From contig JAOUHD010000019.1 of NCBI GenBank assembly GCA_029865345.1, forward strand, positions 1 through 32,713: a stretch of 32,713 nt of DNA, given 5' to 3'. Origin of the DNA: Nitrospira sp. Its GTDB lineage: Bacteria > Nitrospirota > Nitrospiria > Nitrospirales > Nitrospiraceae. The stretch's first letter is position 1; each line of letters starts with the position of its first letter. Positions 19,874 to 28,117 of this stretch are shown here, piece by piece. Under the pieces are notes generated by a model. It was given only the letters and a program-made list of their open reading frames with translations, had not been told where the DNA came from and did not search any database. Position numbers and translations under genes: made by a program.

Positions 19874-20287
19874 CTAACAGGGTTGTCCGTTGAACAAACA
19901 GGGTTTGTAGCGCGAGATGTCGAATTCGGCATTTTCCTGGTAGACCTTTTCGTTGCCATTGACCCCATCCTGTTCAGGGTCATTCCACATGATGTGGTTC
20001 CACCAATAGAAGAGTGGCTGGGCCTCGGTCTGATAGATAGGATTCCCGTAGGTACTACGCGAATACTCCTGCACCAGCCGAGCCGTGACATAATCGATTT
20101 GGCCGTTTCCGCGAAGCGAATACAGCATGATGAAGAGACGGGCCTCATGGTCATACAGCTCATCGACACGGGTTGCAAGATCAGGCTCAGTGGGAAGTGA
20201 ATCCGTGCTCCATCCCGTCACAGGATGGCTCCAGAACAATGCTGCCAACACACAAACGATGAGCGGACGCAGATGCACGATCCTCAC
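19874..20287 (-). CDS. Secreted hypothetical protein
   Basis: The protein is 137 aa with a clear N-terminal signal peptide (residues 1-26, hydrophobic core LIVCVLAALFW). The mature part is acidic and aromatic, with HEARLFIMLYSLRGNGQIDY, then YGNPIYQTEAQPLFYWWNH, and a Cys near the end in KPCLFNGQPC that could pair with the terminal Cys. The start is GTG 20287, behind GAGGAG; another GTG three codons in is possible. No family is recognised. It is divergent from mtaB (129 bp) and upstream of the AmpG gene (154 bp). Confidence 0.65.
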   Translation of the reverse strand: MRIVHLRPLIVCVLAALFWSHPVTGWSTDSLPTEPDLATRVDELYDHEARLFIMLYSLRGNGQIDYVTARLVQEYSRSTYGNPIYQTEAQPLFYWWNHIMWNDPEQDGVNGNEKVYQENAEFDISRYKPCLFNGQPC

Positions 20288-20416
20288 GCTCTCCTCGGCG
20301 ACTCGGATACAACCCGATCATGGGTCGTTCCGACAATTGGCTCACAATCCTTGAGATCCCCGGTCGTAAGAAGCGACCTTGCTGGAACAGGCCTACTCTC
20401 CCTATAATGCCACCCT

Positions 20417-21757
20417 ATGGGAACAACGCGTGCATCTCTTCATACGCTCGGCTGCCGACTGAATCAAGCCGAAACCTCGATCCTTGGGGAAGGGCTCAGG
20501 CGGAAGGGGTTTGAGCTCGTCGAGTTCGGCCAACCAACCGATGTTCTCGTGCTCAATACCTGTTCCGTGACGGAAGATGCCGAACGGACATCGCGATACC
20601 TAATCCGAAAAACACTGAAGCACTCTCCCCATGCCTTCGTCGCCGTGACCGGCTGTTACGCCCAAACCGGCATGGAACAGCTCAAGCGTCAGGCCGGCAT
20701 CGATCTCATCGTCGGACATCAGTTCAAGCTCGACCTGCCGGCCTATCTCCCAGCCGTTCACGAGCTGCGCAAACGATCGACCCCGGATATTCACCATACA
20801 AAGACAATGACGCGTGGAGACTTTGATCTGCCCTACTTTGCGGAACCGGACTCCACCAGAGCGCTGCTTAAGATTCAGGACGGTTGTAGCGCCATGTGCA
20901 GCTTTTGCATCATCCCGTTCGCCAGAGGACACGAACGCAGCCGAGTGTTCGACGACATTCTGCGCGAAGCCGAGAGTTTAGTGGCACGGGGCTATCGGGA
21001 GATCGTCCTGACCGGCGTGAACATCGGGCAATACGCTCACGGCAATACCGACTTTGTTGCGCTCCTTGGTCGGCTCAATCGGGTTGAGGGCCTCGAGCGC
21101 ATCCGGATCTCATCGATTGAGCCGACCACGGTCAGCGAGGAACTGCTTGATCTCATGGCCTCATCCAAGAAACTCTGTCCCTATCTCCACATTCCTCTGC
21201 AGAGCGGGGACGATCAGGTCCTACAGGCCATGAACCGGCGCCATACGGTCAACGCGTACCGCAAGCTGATCGACACCGCGCTCAGGAAGATTCCCGACCT
21301 CGGGATCGGAACTGATCTCATGGTCGGATTCCCTGGCGAGACTGACGCCGCATTCCAAAATACAGTGGCCGTTGCCTCAGACCTCCCCTTCTCCTATCTG
21401 CACGTCTTTCCCTATTCCTCGCGGCCGGGGACCGCAGCACTGCGCATCAAGCAGCGGGTCTCGTCCATATCGATCAAGAAACGCACCAATCTTCTGCTGG
21501 ATCTCGATCGCGCCAAACGACTAGTCTTTCACAACGCACAGATCGGAAAAACGGTCCCGGTCCTGTTTGAATCCGGGACACAAGGCTCCTATCGCTTCGG
21601 CACGACGCCGAACTTCATAAAAGTCGCCGTCACGGATTCCGATAACCTAGAGAACCACATCAAGCCAGTCACGATATCTGCCGCAGCCGGCCGTTGCGTA
21701 TTCGGCGATCTCGTAACGCCTCCAGCGACGACGAACGCTTCCCTGGTGCTCCTATGA
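20417..21757 (+). CDS. mtaB: tRNA (t6A37) methylthiotransferase
   Basis: Radical-SAM enzyme that converts t6A37 to ms2t6A37 in ANN-reading tRNAs. The protein is 446 aa. The MTTase domain cysteines are Cys13 (TLGCRLNQAE), Cys49 (NTCSVTEDA) and Cys80 (VTGCYAQ). The radical-SAM cluster is Cys157, 161 and 164 (DGCSAMCSFC). PLQSGDDQVLQAMNRRHT and GTDLMVGFPGETD follow, then a TRAM-like C-terminus. The LGCRLNQAE start and the NRRHT motif favour MtaB over MiaB. The stop overlaps the miaB start in ATGA. Confidence 0.94.
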   Translation: MGTTRASLHTLGCRLNQAETSILGEGLRRKGFELVEFGQPTDVLVLNTCSVTEDAERTSRYLIRKTLKHSPHAFVAVTGCYAQTGMEQLKRQAGIDLIVGHQFKLDLPAYLPAVHELRKRSTPDIHHTKTMTRGDFDLPYFAEPDSTRALLKIQDGCSAMCSFCIIPFARGHERSRVFDDILREAESLVARGYREIVLTGVNIGQYAHGNTDFVALLGRLNRVEGLERIRISSIEPTTVSEELLDLMASSKKLCPYLHIPLQSGDDQVLQAMNRRHTVNAYRKLIDTALRKIPDLGIGTDLMVGFPGETDAAFQNTVAVASDLPFSYLHVFPYSSRPGTAALRIKQRVSSISIKKRTNLLLDLDRAKRLVFHNAQIGKTVPVLFESGTQGSYRFGTTPNFIKVAVTDSDNLENHIKPVTISAAAGRCVFGDLVTPPATTNASLVLL

Positions 21758-23085
21758 TGGTCAAGACCCTTCCCCAGGTTCACATCGAAACCTTCGGCTG
21801 CCAGATGAACGAATCGGATAGTGAGCTGGTCCGGTCACTATTGAAGCAAGAGGGGTTTGGTTTCACGGAAGACCGCGAACGCGCCGATGTGGTCTTAGTC
21901 AACACCTGCGCAATCAGAGAGAATGCTCACAAAAAGATCTATCTCCATCTTTCCGAGCTCAGAGCCGTAAAAAAGCAACGCCCGCTCGTCGTCGGTGTGC
22001 TTGGGTGCATGGCTCAGAATCTCAAAAGCGAGCTGGCTGAGAAAGAACCGCTCATTGACGTCCTGGCCGGCCCGGATTCGTACCGACAGTTGCCCCGGTT
22101 GCTCACCAACGCGCTGGACGCACAAGAACAGGGACTCCGGCAGAAAGCGTTCGCGCTCGATCTGTCGGAATATGAAACCTACGAAAATATCATGCCGGAC
22201 CGCAACAACGGCGTGAACGCTTGGATTACCGTCATGCGAGGCTGCGATAACTTCTGCTCCTTCTGTGTCGTCCCCTATACCAGGGGACGTGAGCGGTCGC
22301 GCGATCCAGAATCCATTCTTCTCGAAGCTCGCGACGCGTCCACCCGTGGCTTTAAGCAAATCACGCTGCTCGGACAGAACGTCAATTCCTACTACCATGA
22401 AGGATGGGACTTTGCTCGGCTCATCAGCGCCGTCGCTGACCAGCCTGGCATTGAGCGAGTCCGGTTTACCTCTCCGCACCCCAAAGACTTTCCTCCCGCG
22501 CTGATCGAGACCATCGCCACCCATCCAAAGATCTGCAAGCACATCCATCTCCCACTGCAGTCGGGAAGCGATCGGATCCTTGAACTGATGGGGCGGAACT
22601 ATACCGGAGCCGAATACCTGGCACTAGCCGATCGAATCAGAATAACAATCCCCCAGATCGTCCTGACCACCGATATCATTTGTGGGTTCTGTTCAGAGTC
22701 CGAGGAAGACTTTGAGGCCACCACTCGTCTTGTGGAACAGGCCCAGCTCGACTCGGCCTATATCTTCAAGTACTCGGAACGGAAGCATACGATTGCAGCA
22801 AGAAAATATGCGGATGATGTCTCTGATCGAGTCAAAGGTATGCGCGTCGCTCAACTCCTGGAAACTCAGCGCCGCACCACCCTAGAACGCAACCAACGGT
22901 ATATCGGCAAGGCAATGCAGGTGTTAGTTGAGAGAGATGCAACCCGCTCGCCAACCCAGGCAATGGGGAAAACCGATGGTAACATCACTGTTGTATGGGA
23001 GAAAGGCACCGGTGATTTTCGGCCAGGTACTCTGATTACGAAACAGATCTTTGATGCCTCGGCTGCGACTCTCTATGGGGAGTGA
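21754..23085 (+). CDS. miaB: tRNA (i6A37) methylthiotransferase
   Basis: Makes ms2i6A37 in UNN-reading tRNAs. The protein is 443 aa from ATG 21754, which overlaps the mtaB stop; a further-upstream in-frame start inside mtaB is unnecessary. Cluster cysteines are 16, 52 and 85 (FGCQMNESDS, NTCAIRENA, LGCMAQN). Radical-SAM cysteines are 164, 168 and 171 (GCDNFCSFC). It also has YTRGRERSR, LLGQNVNSY and PLQSGSDRILELMGRNYT, and a C-terminal TRAM domain. The usual IVGFPGETEEDF segment reads ICGFCSESEEDF here, adding Cys310 and Cys313. Confidence 0.95.
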   Translation: MMVKTLPQVHIETFGCQMNESDSELVRSLLKQEGFGFTEDRERADVVLVNTCAIRENAHKKIYLHLSELRAVKKQRPLVVGVLGCMAQNLKSELAEKEPLIDVLAGPDSYRQLPRLLTNALDAQEQGLRQKAFALDLSEYETYENIMPDRNNGVNAWITVMRGCDNFCSFCVVPYTRGRERSRDPESILLEARDASTRGFKQITLLGQNVNSYYHEGWDFARLISAVADQPGIERVRFTSPHPKDFPPALIETIATHPKICKHIHLPLQSGSDRILELMGRNYTGAEYLALADRIRITIPQIVLTTDIICGFCSESEEDFEATTRLVEQAQLDSAYIFKYSERKHTIAARKYADDVSDRVKGMRVAQLLETQRRTTLERNQRYIGKAMQVLVERDATRSPTQAMGKTDGNITVVWEKGTGDFRPGTLITKQIFDASAATLYGE

Positions 23086-23527
23086 GATCCCAGTCTTGTA
23101 GGCAGTTCGTATTGGAGACATTAACAATCTCACCCTTTGGAACAATTCTGCACACCTCATGGTAGAAATGAACATTATTTGACCGGCTCGCTCGGCCACA
23201 TTCAGACTATTTCGTCAATCATTCTTTCCCTGTATTCGCTCCCATGTAACCTCGTTGATGACCAAGCCCACCCCCAATCGTCCAAAGCTTCTTCCTCCAC
23301 TTGATCAATCCTTCGCCTCTAACCTCATGATTATAAAGGCACCGTCTTAAGTCTCTCTTCTAGGGTGCGGTCACCATTCTTGACCTTCGGATGCTGAGTT
23401 CTAGTAAGGACCTCTCCCTCTTCCCTTGACCAACGATACAACCTGTCACTTCAAAAATGAGAAGGCATGGACCTTGCTCAAATTTCGGCGTCCACCTGTT
23501 CAGCAATCAGAGCTTTTGCCTCTCACT
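23086..23527. other. Gene-poor interval after miaB
   Basis: No convincing gene, RNA or repeat was found. The only structures noted are GTGAGAT near 23083 with ATCTCAC about 38 bp further on, and GGTCA/TGACC with a 7-nt loop at 23369-23385. Neither has a T-run. The last 100 bp can be read as an N-terminal extension of the small membrane peptide at 23528, but that extension looks noncoding. Confidence 0.5.
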
Positions 23528-23665
23528 ATGAAGTCCGCCGACTCCGATTCAACACCTAATCCCAACCCCTCTGATTCCCGTATCACACTCGAAACAATCA
23601 TTTCGGTTGGGGTAGTCGGCTGGTTGGTAATCGGCATAGTACTCATGGGTCTAGGTGTATGGTAG
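23528..23665 (+). CDS. Possible single-helix membrane peptide (45 aa)
   Basis: ATG 23528 opens 45 codons. The first half is polar and Ser/Pro/Asp-rich; the second is one clear transmembrane helix (ISVGVVGWLVIGIVLMGLGV) ending at Trp. The hydrophobic run is unlikely by chance, but no Shine-Dalgarno is visible and no family is recognised. A longer frame from 23426 also exists. It lies 92 bp before the coiled-coil lipoprotein gene. Confidence 0.4.
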   Translation: MKSADSDSTPNPNPSDSRITLETIISVGVVGWLVIGIVLMGLGVW

Positions 23666-23757
23666 TTCGGTATAAGAACCATGATCAAACTCGAAGCTTT
23701 CGCTATAGAGGCCAACCGGCCTTCTCGGCCACAAGACCACAGATGAGGAGATCCCCT

Positions 23758-24771
23758 ATGCATGTCCCTTTCAATGTCCGCAGTTCCCACTATGTTGGCG
23801 TCTTGATGTCCCTCAGCCTGATCGTGCCCGGATGCTCCATGCTTTCCGGAGAGGCAAAGCTTCACAAAAATGCTAAAGGATCCGTCTATCTCAAGGAGAT
23901 CGCCGACTGGTCATTTTCAGCTAACCATCCTGCCACCATCGACCAGATGACCATGCTAAAAATAGTCAAAGGCGTTGTGACCGACGACGTTCAGAAAATG
24001 TCAGGCAACATGCCCGCCAGTGGCAGCAAGCCGATGAGAGTATTCAGCGATGAAGACGCCGAGTTTCTTGCTCCCCTGCTAGCCCAAGGCTTATCACAAG
24101 CGAAACCGGAGCAGATTGTCGGTTTCAAGGTGTCTCCGTCGGCAGGGTCAGGCACTGAACCCACAGCGGGCACCCTCTATGTCCATAAAGAATCAATCCA
24201 TTTGACAATCGCTCCATCTCTAAACAGGAAGGCCTCGGGGTTCAATCCTAGTTCTGCCGCGCGTCTTGAAAAAGCTCCTTCCTTCGTCGCTCTGGGGAGT
24301 GGAGCCATGACGATGGTCATCGATTACCAGCCCCTCGCCAAAGCAGGGACGCCTGGTTCGCGGCTAACAGCAGGGGCACCAAAGCCTCTCCCAGCTTCTG
24401 CAGCACAGGCTGCTCCGCTGGCACCAGCCGCTGCGCCGACACTAGACCCATCGGTCACGGAAGCAGCAGCGCCGCAGGAAGCTTCCTCCTTACTAGACCC
24501 CCTAGAGTTTCCGGCTCAGCGCCGGACCGATGCAGGAACTCCTCAATTAAGTACCGATGAACTACTCAACAAGAAGCTGGATGAGGTCCGTGAAGCGCGA
24601 GAAGCTAACAAACGCAAAGATTCCGAGATCGCAATGCTGAAGAAGGAAGTAATGTGGATGAAACAAGAACTCCGTCAACGAGCGGAAGAAGTGAAGGCTA
24701 TGAAGACCAGCAAGACAGCCGCCCGCTCAGCCCCAAAAAAGAAATCGGCGGAAGCGTATCAGACTCGGTGA
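23758..24771 (+). CDS. Coiled-coil lipoprotein, unknown function
   Basis: The protein is 337 aa from ATG 23758, supported by GAGGAG eight bases upstream. A longer frame from 23659 lacks this. The signal sequence ends in LIVPGC, so Cys26 is the probable lipidation site, although Pro before Gly is unusual. Residues about 30-190 look globular (GSVYLKEIADWSFSANHPATID, FSDEDAEFLAPLLAQGL). An Ala/Pro-rich linker (about 200-250) follows, then a charged coiled coil (about 265-315) and a basic Lys-rich tail. It is probably an envelope protein. It converges on the exonuclease gene with a 13-bp gap. Confidence 0.72.
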   Translation: MHVPFNVRSSHYVGVLMSLSLIVPGCSMLSGEAKLHKNAKGSVYLKEIADWSFSANHPATIDQMTMLKIVKGVVTDDVQKMSGNMPASGSKPMRVFSDEDAEFLAPLLAQGLSQAKPEQIVGFKVSPSAGSGTEPTAGTLYVHKESIHLTIAPSLNRKASGFNPSSAARLEKAPSFVALGSGAMTMVIDYQPLAKAGTPGSRLTAGAPKPLPASAAQAAPLAPAAAPTLDPSVTEAAAPQEASSLLDPLEFPAQRRTDAGTPQLSTDELLNKKLDEVREAREANKRKDSEIAMLKKEVMWMKQELRQRAEEVKAMKTSKTAARSAPKKKSAEAYQTR

Positions 24772-24784
24772 TCAACTGATCGAT

Positions 24785-25501
24785 CTAATCGACGTCGCAG
24801 AGCTCAGGCTGCAGCAGAACAACCTCTCTGGACAGGGGTTGACGAAAGTTCATGCGGCTGTAGCAGGCATAGGTCACATAGGTATCTTGCAGACAGTACT
24901 GCGCAAGCTCACGACCCTGCCTTTTCTCCCACATTTCGGCGACTTGTTCCCCACTACCCGACTTCGTGTCGACCTGTAATGCTCGGGCCAATACATCAAG
25001 CTTGACCCAGCCCCTCGTGTCCCAATTACTCCAGATGGCCATCGTGTCATAGACCGGTTCGGTACGGAACTTCGCAAGGTTGATATCGAGGCTGGGTTTC
25101 ACTTGATTGATGATCGACCGCTTCTTGATGAAGGGTAGATCAAAGCCAAGTCCGTTGTGTGTGATGAATAAGGCAGGACGGTCCTGGGCTAGCCTCGCCC
25201 AGAATTGGCGGAGCAGCTCACGTTCGTTCGCCCCGAACCAAGCGACGGCGCTGCGAGCTTCCATCTGATCAGAAAATTCCAGCAGGCCGATACAGACGAT
25301 GCGGCTGAACGTCCCATCGAACGCCGACTTGGCGTACAGCTCATCCTCTGCGTGCCGGCGTTCTTCTGCCGCACCTGCGGCAAAGAGGTCATACCCCTCG
25401 TCCGCTTGGGGAGATTCACTGCTCATCGGCGCCTTCCCCGCCAAACGTGCCCATTCTTCACGAGGAGCTTGGACGGTTTCGATATCAAGCACCACCTTCA
25501 T
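24785..25501 (-). CDS. Predicted 3'-5' exonuclease, PolB-like DEDDy family
   Basis: The protein is 238 aa. The three exonuclease motifs are visible: Exo I Asp6/Glu8 in LDIET, Exo II in ITHNGLGFDLPF, and Exo III Tyr-x3-Asp in YCLQDTYVTY. These place it in the DEDDy class, as a stand-alone enzyme resembling the exonuclease domain of family-B polymerases (PF10108-like). It should remove 3' nucleotides from DNA or RNA. An insertion with Glu/Ala-rich sequence separates motifs I and II. The start ATG overlaps the mutT-like stop (ATGA), so it is the third gene of a mutY-mutT-exonuclease operon. Confidence 0.88.
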   Translation of the reverse strand: MKVVLDIETVQAPREEWARLAGKAPMSSESPQADEGYDLFAAGAAEERRHAEDELYAKSAFDGTFSRIVCIGLLEFSDQMEARSAVAWFGANERELLRQFWARLAQDRPALFITHNGLGFDLPFIKKRSIINQVKPSLDINLAKFRTEPVYDTMAIWSNWDTRGWVKLDVLARALQVDTKSGSGEQVAEMWEKRQGRELAQYCLQDTYVTYACYSRMNFRQPLSREVVLLQPELCDVD

Positions 25502-25902
25502 GGTGAAACTCCGAATGCATCACGCCGCAAAGCGTCGATAACCGCATAGTCTGCCGGCGGGAAGGTAAACTCCGTGAGATCTTCAGGATAGACCCAGCGG
25601 ATTTCTTCACAACCGATAGGCACGGGTTCCCCCTGTTCAATGGTACATAGAAAAAAATGTAACTCGATGATTTGATCCAAATAGTCGTGCCGAATGACCC
25701 GATACGGAATAGGTTGGTCGATGCGAACACTCAGCTCTTCAAACAGCTCTCGTTGCAAACACTCCGTGAGCGATTCGCCCATTTCCCGTTTCCCCCCAGG
25801 AAACTCCCAGAAACCTGCCAAGTGGACACCAGGTTTTCGACGGGCGATTAAATAGCGACCGTCACGGTGGATGAGCCCTGCTGCCACTTCAATGACTTGC
25901 AT
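25498..25902 (-). CDS. mutT: MutT-like Nudix hydrolase, (8-oxo-)dGTP diphosphatase
   Basis: The protein is 134 aa from ATG 25902; a GTG seven codons earlier would overlap mutY. VAAGLIHRDGRYLIARR and GFWEFPGGK precede a complete Nudix box at residues 37-59 (G-x5-E-x7-REL-x-EE-L). The whole resembles MutT/NUDIX enzymes that hydrolyse oxidised nucleotides and so keep 8-oxo-dGTP out of DNA. Its place between mutY and an exonuclease supports that role. It might also act on other nucleotides such as CTP or dCTP, as NudG does; sequence alone does not settle this. Confidence 0.88.
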   Translation of the reverse strand: MQVIEVAAGLIHRDGRYLIARRKPGVHLAGFWEFPGGKREMGESLTECLQRELFEELSVRIDQPIPYRVIRHDYLDQIIELHFFLCTIEQGEPVPIGCEEIRWVYPEDLTEFTFPPADYAVIDALRRDAFGVSP

Positions 25903-25912
25903 GATCAGCCTA

Positions 25913-26626
25913 CTACCGTTCACGAGTCGTCGGACTGAACGGATATGTCTTACAGAACGACTTCATCGGACACAGGAGACAATAGGGATCACGAGCCGTG
26001 CATACCGTCGCTCCAAAGTCCATAATCGCCTGATTAAAGTCATACCCTTTCCCACGCGGGATCAAGGTTTCCGACAATTCCCATAGCATCGTCTTCTGTG
26101 CCTTAGGATCACCCTCAGCGACAAACACCCTGTGCAAGACACGGATCACGTTCGTGTCCAGAATGGGCGCATCTTCATTGAACGCAAAGGAGCGAATTGC
26201 CCCGGCAGTATATCGCCCGATCCCCTTGAACGAGAGCAACTCGTCAGCATCGTTGGGGAGTTTTCCCCCGTACCGTTCCACCGTTTCACACGCGATCCCG
26301 TGCAGCCGTTCCGGGCGAATGTTATACCCTAGGGGATACCAGGTCTTCTTGACATCGGCGACCGGAGCCTCTGCCAAGTCTTCGAAACTCGGATAACGTT
26401 TCAAAAACTCGTGGTACTTAGGGATCACCCGATCAACTTGGGTCTGCTGAAGCATCACCTCTGAGACGAGGATATGATACGGGTCTGAGGTTTTCCGCCA
26501 GGGTAAATCCCGGCCATATTCCCCATACCACTTCAGAAGCCTCAGTTGAAATCGACGCTTAGCAGAACGCTCGGGTAGAACGGACTTGCCAGGTTTTTTC
26601 TTGTTGGAGGGACGTCTCGTAGGCAT
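25913..26626 (-). CDS. mutY: Short A/G-specific adenine glycosylase without C-terminal 8-oxoG domain
   Basis: Removes adenine mispaired with 8-oxoguanine. The protein is 237 aa, compared with about 350 for E. coli MutY. The catalytic core is complete: Glu56 in SEVMLQQTQV, the helix-hairpin-helix FKGIGRYTAGAI, catalytic Asp157 in LDTNVIRVLHR, and DFNQAIMDFGA. The iron-sulfur loop is C-x6-C-x2-C-x5-C (Cys209, 216, 219 and 225). The protein stops 12 residues after the last Cys, so the MutT-like C-terminal domain that reads 8-oxoG is absent. The N-terminus has a Lys/Arg-rich tail. It is first in the operon with the mutT-like gene 10 bp downstream. A related mismatch glycosylase activity is possible. 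Confidence 0.9.
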   Translation of the reverse strand: MPTRRPSNKKKPGKSVLPERSAKRRFQLRLLKWYGEYGRDLPWRKTSDPYHILVSEVMLQQTQVDRVIPKYHEFLKRYPSFEDLAEAPVADVKKTWYPLGYNIRPERLHGIACETVERYGGKLPNDADELLSFKGIGRYTAGAIRSFAFNEDAPILDTNVIRVLHRVFVAEGDPKAQKTMLWELSETLIPRGKGYDFNQAIMDFGATVCTARDPYCLLCPMKSFCKTYPFSPTTRER

Positions 26627-26806
26627 GCATCAAGTCCTATAGCCACGGTCTCCCAATCGAGCCATTGTAGGAGTCTCCTTCCTTTAAAATCAAATGCGCC
26701 CATGTACACCGCTCGATCGAGGAAACGTGTATTCAAATGTCCTCGGACCATCTGGTCAAGGAACAATTCGTATGCTACTCTACAAATAGCCGCATTGGAG
26801 GGGAGC

Positions 26807-27286
26807 ATGAAGCGGAAAACCTTCCGAGATCGGTGGTCACGAGTCTTGGTGTTGGCTGGGACTGTCGCCTGTGGCCTCTTCCCCTTCCCGACCATCGCTG
26901 AAACTCTCCAAATACCATGGGAGTGTTCTAATTACACAGGCGACGCGCAGACCCGTTGCGTGAACGCCTTCATGAAAACACAGCAGAAAAAAATTGCTGA
27001 GCTTGAAGGGAAGCTCCAGGCCCAAGAGGGGGCAGTCAGTCACCTCAAGAGCCAGCTCGATCGACAATCAACCGCGACGGCGGATTTACAACGACAGCTT
27101 GTAGAACGGCCCACCACGAGCATTGTCCCAATCCCGTATTCCTACCCTTACTCCTATGGCTATCCCCTCGGGTTGGGGTTTGGACTTCATTTTGGAAGTT
27201 CTGGGATGTATTCGTCACCCTTTGACCGCCCCTTTTGGGGTCCTCGACACTACGGATATTGGGCTATCGCTGGTAACGTTCCCTGA
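26807..27286 (+). CDS. Secreted coiled-coil protein with Tyr/Gly-rich C-terminus
   Basis: The protein is 159 aa from ATG 26807, with GGAGGGGAG directly upstream. The signal peptide likely ends at TIA-ET (residue 31). Cys40 and Cys51 bracket a short segment and may form a disulfide. Residues about 56-100 form a coiled coil (KKIAELEGKLQAQEGAVSHL). The last 55 residues are rich in Tyr, Gly, Pro, Ser and Phe, beginning PYSYPYSYGYPLG. Such tails occur in surface or adhesive proteins, but no named family is recognised. The gene is divergent from mutY, 180 bp away. Confidence 0.68.
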   Translation: MKRKTFRDRWSRVLVLAGTVACGLFPFPTIAETLQIPWECSNYTGDAQTRCVNAFMKTQQKKIAELEGKLQAQEGAVSHLKSQLDRQSTATADLQRQLVERPTTSIVPIPYSYPYSYGYPLGLGFGLHFGSSGMYSSPFDRPFWGPRHYGYWAIAGNVP

Positions 27287-27353
27287 CAGGCGAATCTCAT
27301 CGACACCCCGTTCGTTTTGAACGCAACCACCTCTGCTCAGATCAGTCTTTTCG

Positions 27354-27359
27354 TTGACA
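27354..27359 (+). promoter_or_regulatory. Candidate -35 element upstream of the PilZ gene
   Basis: A perfect TTGACA lies 145 bp before the PilZ ATG. The hexamer 17 bp further on is TAACCT, a poor -10. It is the only promoter-like signal seen in the 217-bp gap. Confidence 0.25.
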
Positions 27360-27503
27360 AGTTGCCTCCAGCCACATAACCTGATGCCTAATATCTCATT
27401 AGCTACAACTAGCTACGACGTCGATCGGCTCGACAGGCAAAGAGCAACGTCTCATGCTTGGCAGATAGGCCAAGGAATCTGCCACGCGACATAAGGACAC
27501 TCG

Positions 27504-27863
27504 ATGGTCACCCGTAAATTCCCGCGGTTTCCGGTAGCAATCCCCAGCACGTTGGTGCAGAGAGACAAACTTCGATACAACGCGTCCGTGAAGGATCTCT
27601 CGCTGAAAGGCTGCCGGCTAGAAAGCGTCGTCCAGTCCTTTACCGGCATGCAGGTGGAATTACTCATTGAACTGCCCGGCGAACCTACCCCCATCCATAT
27701 TAGCAGGGGAGCCGTCCGCTGGTCCGGATCACAAGGTATCGGTGTCGAATTCTTAGCCGTAACACCTGCTGAACAAGAACGGCTTAAACGGGTGCTCGAA
27801 CAGCTCTCCGTAGCAGTAGGACAGGCTCTCATCGTTCCAAAAGGCGAGCTGCCAAAGACGTGA
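27504..27863 (+). CDS. PilZ-domain protein (c-di-GMP binding)
   Basis: The protein is 119 aa, a single PilZ domain. The arginine motif RKFPRFPV (residues 4-11, RxxxR type) and the DLSLKG motif (D/N-x-S-x-x-G) are both present; together they bind cyclic di-GMP. AVRWSGSQGIGVEF is the typical closing strand pair. With no output domain, it probably acts by binding a partner in motility, exopolysaccharide or adhesion control. AAGGACA precedes the ATG. The gene stands alone. Confidence 0.88.
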   Translation: MVTRKFPRFPVAIPSTLVQRDKLRYNASVKDLSLKGCRLESVVQSFTGMQVELLIELPGEPTPIHISRGAVRWSGSQGIGVEFLAVTPAEQERLKRVLEQLSVAVGQALIVPKGELPKT

Positions 27864-27903
27864 AGCAGATCACTCAGCTGTCAGCACAGACTATTCCCCA
27901 CGT

Positions 27904-27933
27904 TTGACGAGCTCGATCATCCTTTCCTAAAAG
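27904..27933 (+). promoter_or_regulatory. Candidate promoter of the toxin-antitoxin pair
   Basis: TTGACG, an 18-bp spacer, then TAAAAG (5/6 and 4/6 matches). A GCCGG/CCGGC inverted repeat at 27960-27974, just downstream, could be the operator for antitoxin autoregulation. The antitoxin ATG is about 185 bp from the -10, which is rather far. Confidence 0.3.
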
Positions 27934-28117
27934 CAAACAGGGTTCCCCTCAGCTAGAACGCCGGCGTATCCGGCAGGCTGGTTAGCGGAAGTTGGAATTC
28001 ACCGTGCTTCGCGTCACCTCTGTTCAGCGCACACAGACTTCGATCGAGTCCAAGCCCGCCGCTGTCTTGCGACCAGACCCGTTGCATTCCGTCCATCCTG
28101 GCCCGTATTCTGGTTCC

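Noticed and set aside
21895..22548. 217-codon minus-strand open frame inside miaB
   Set aside because: Antisense shadow of the radical-SAM region.
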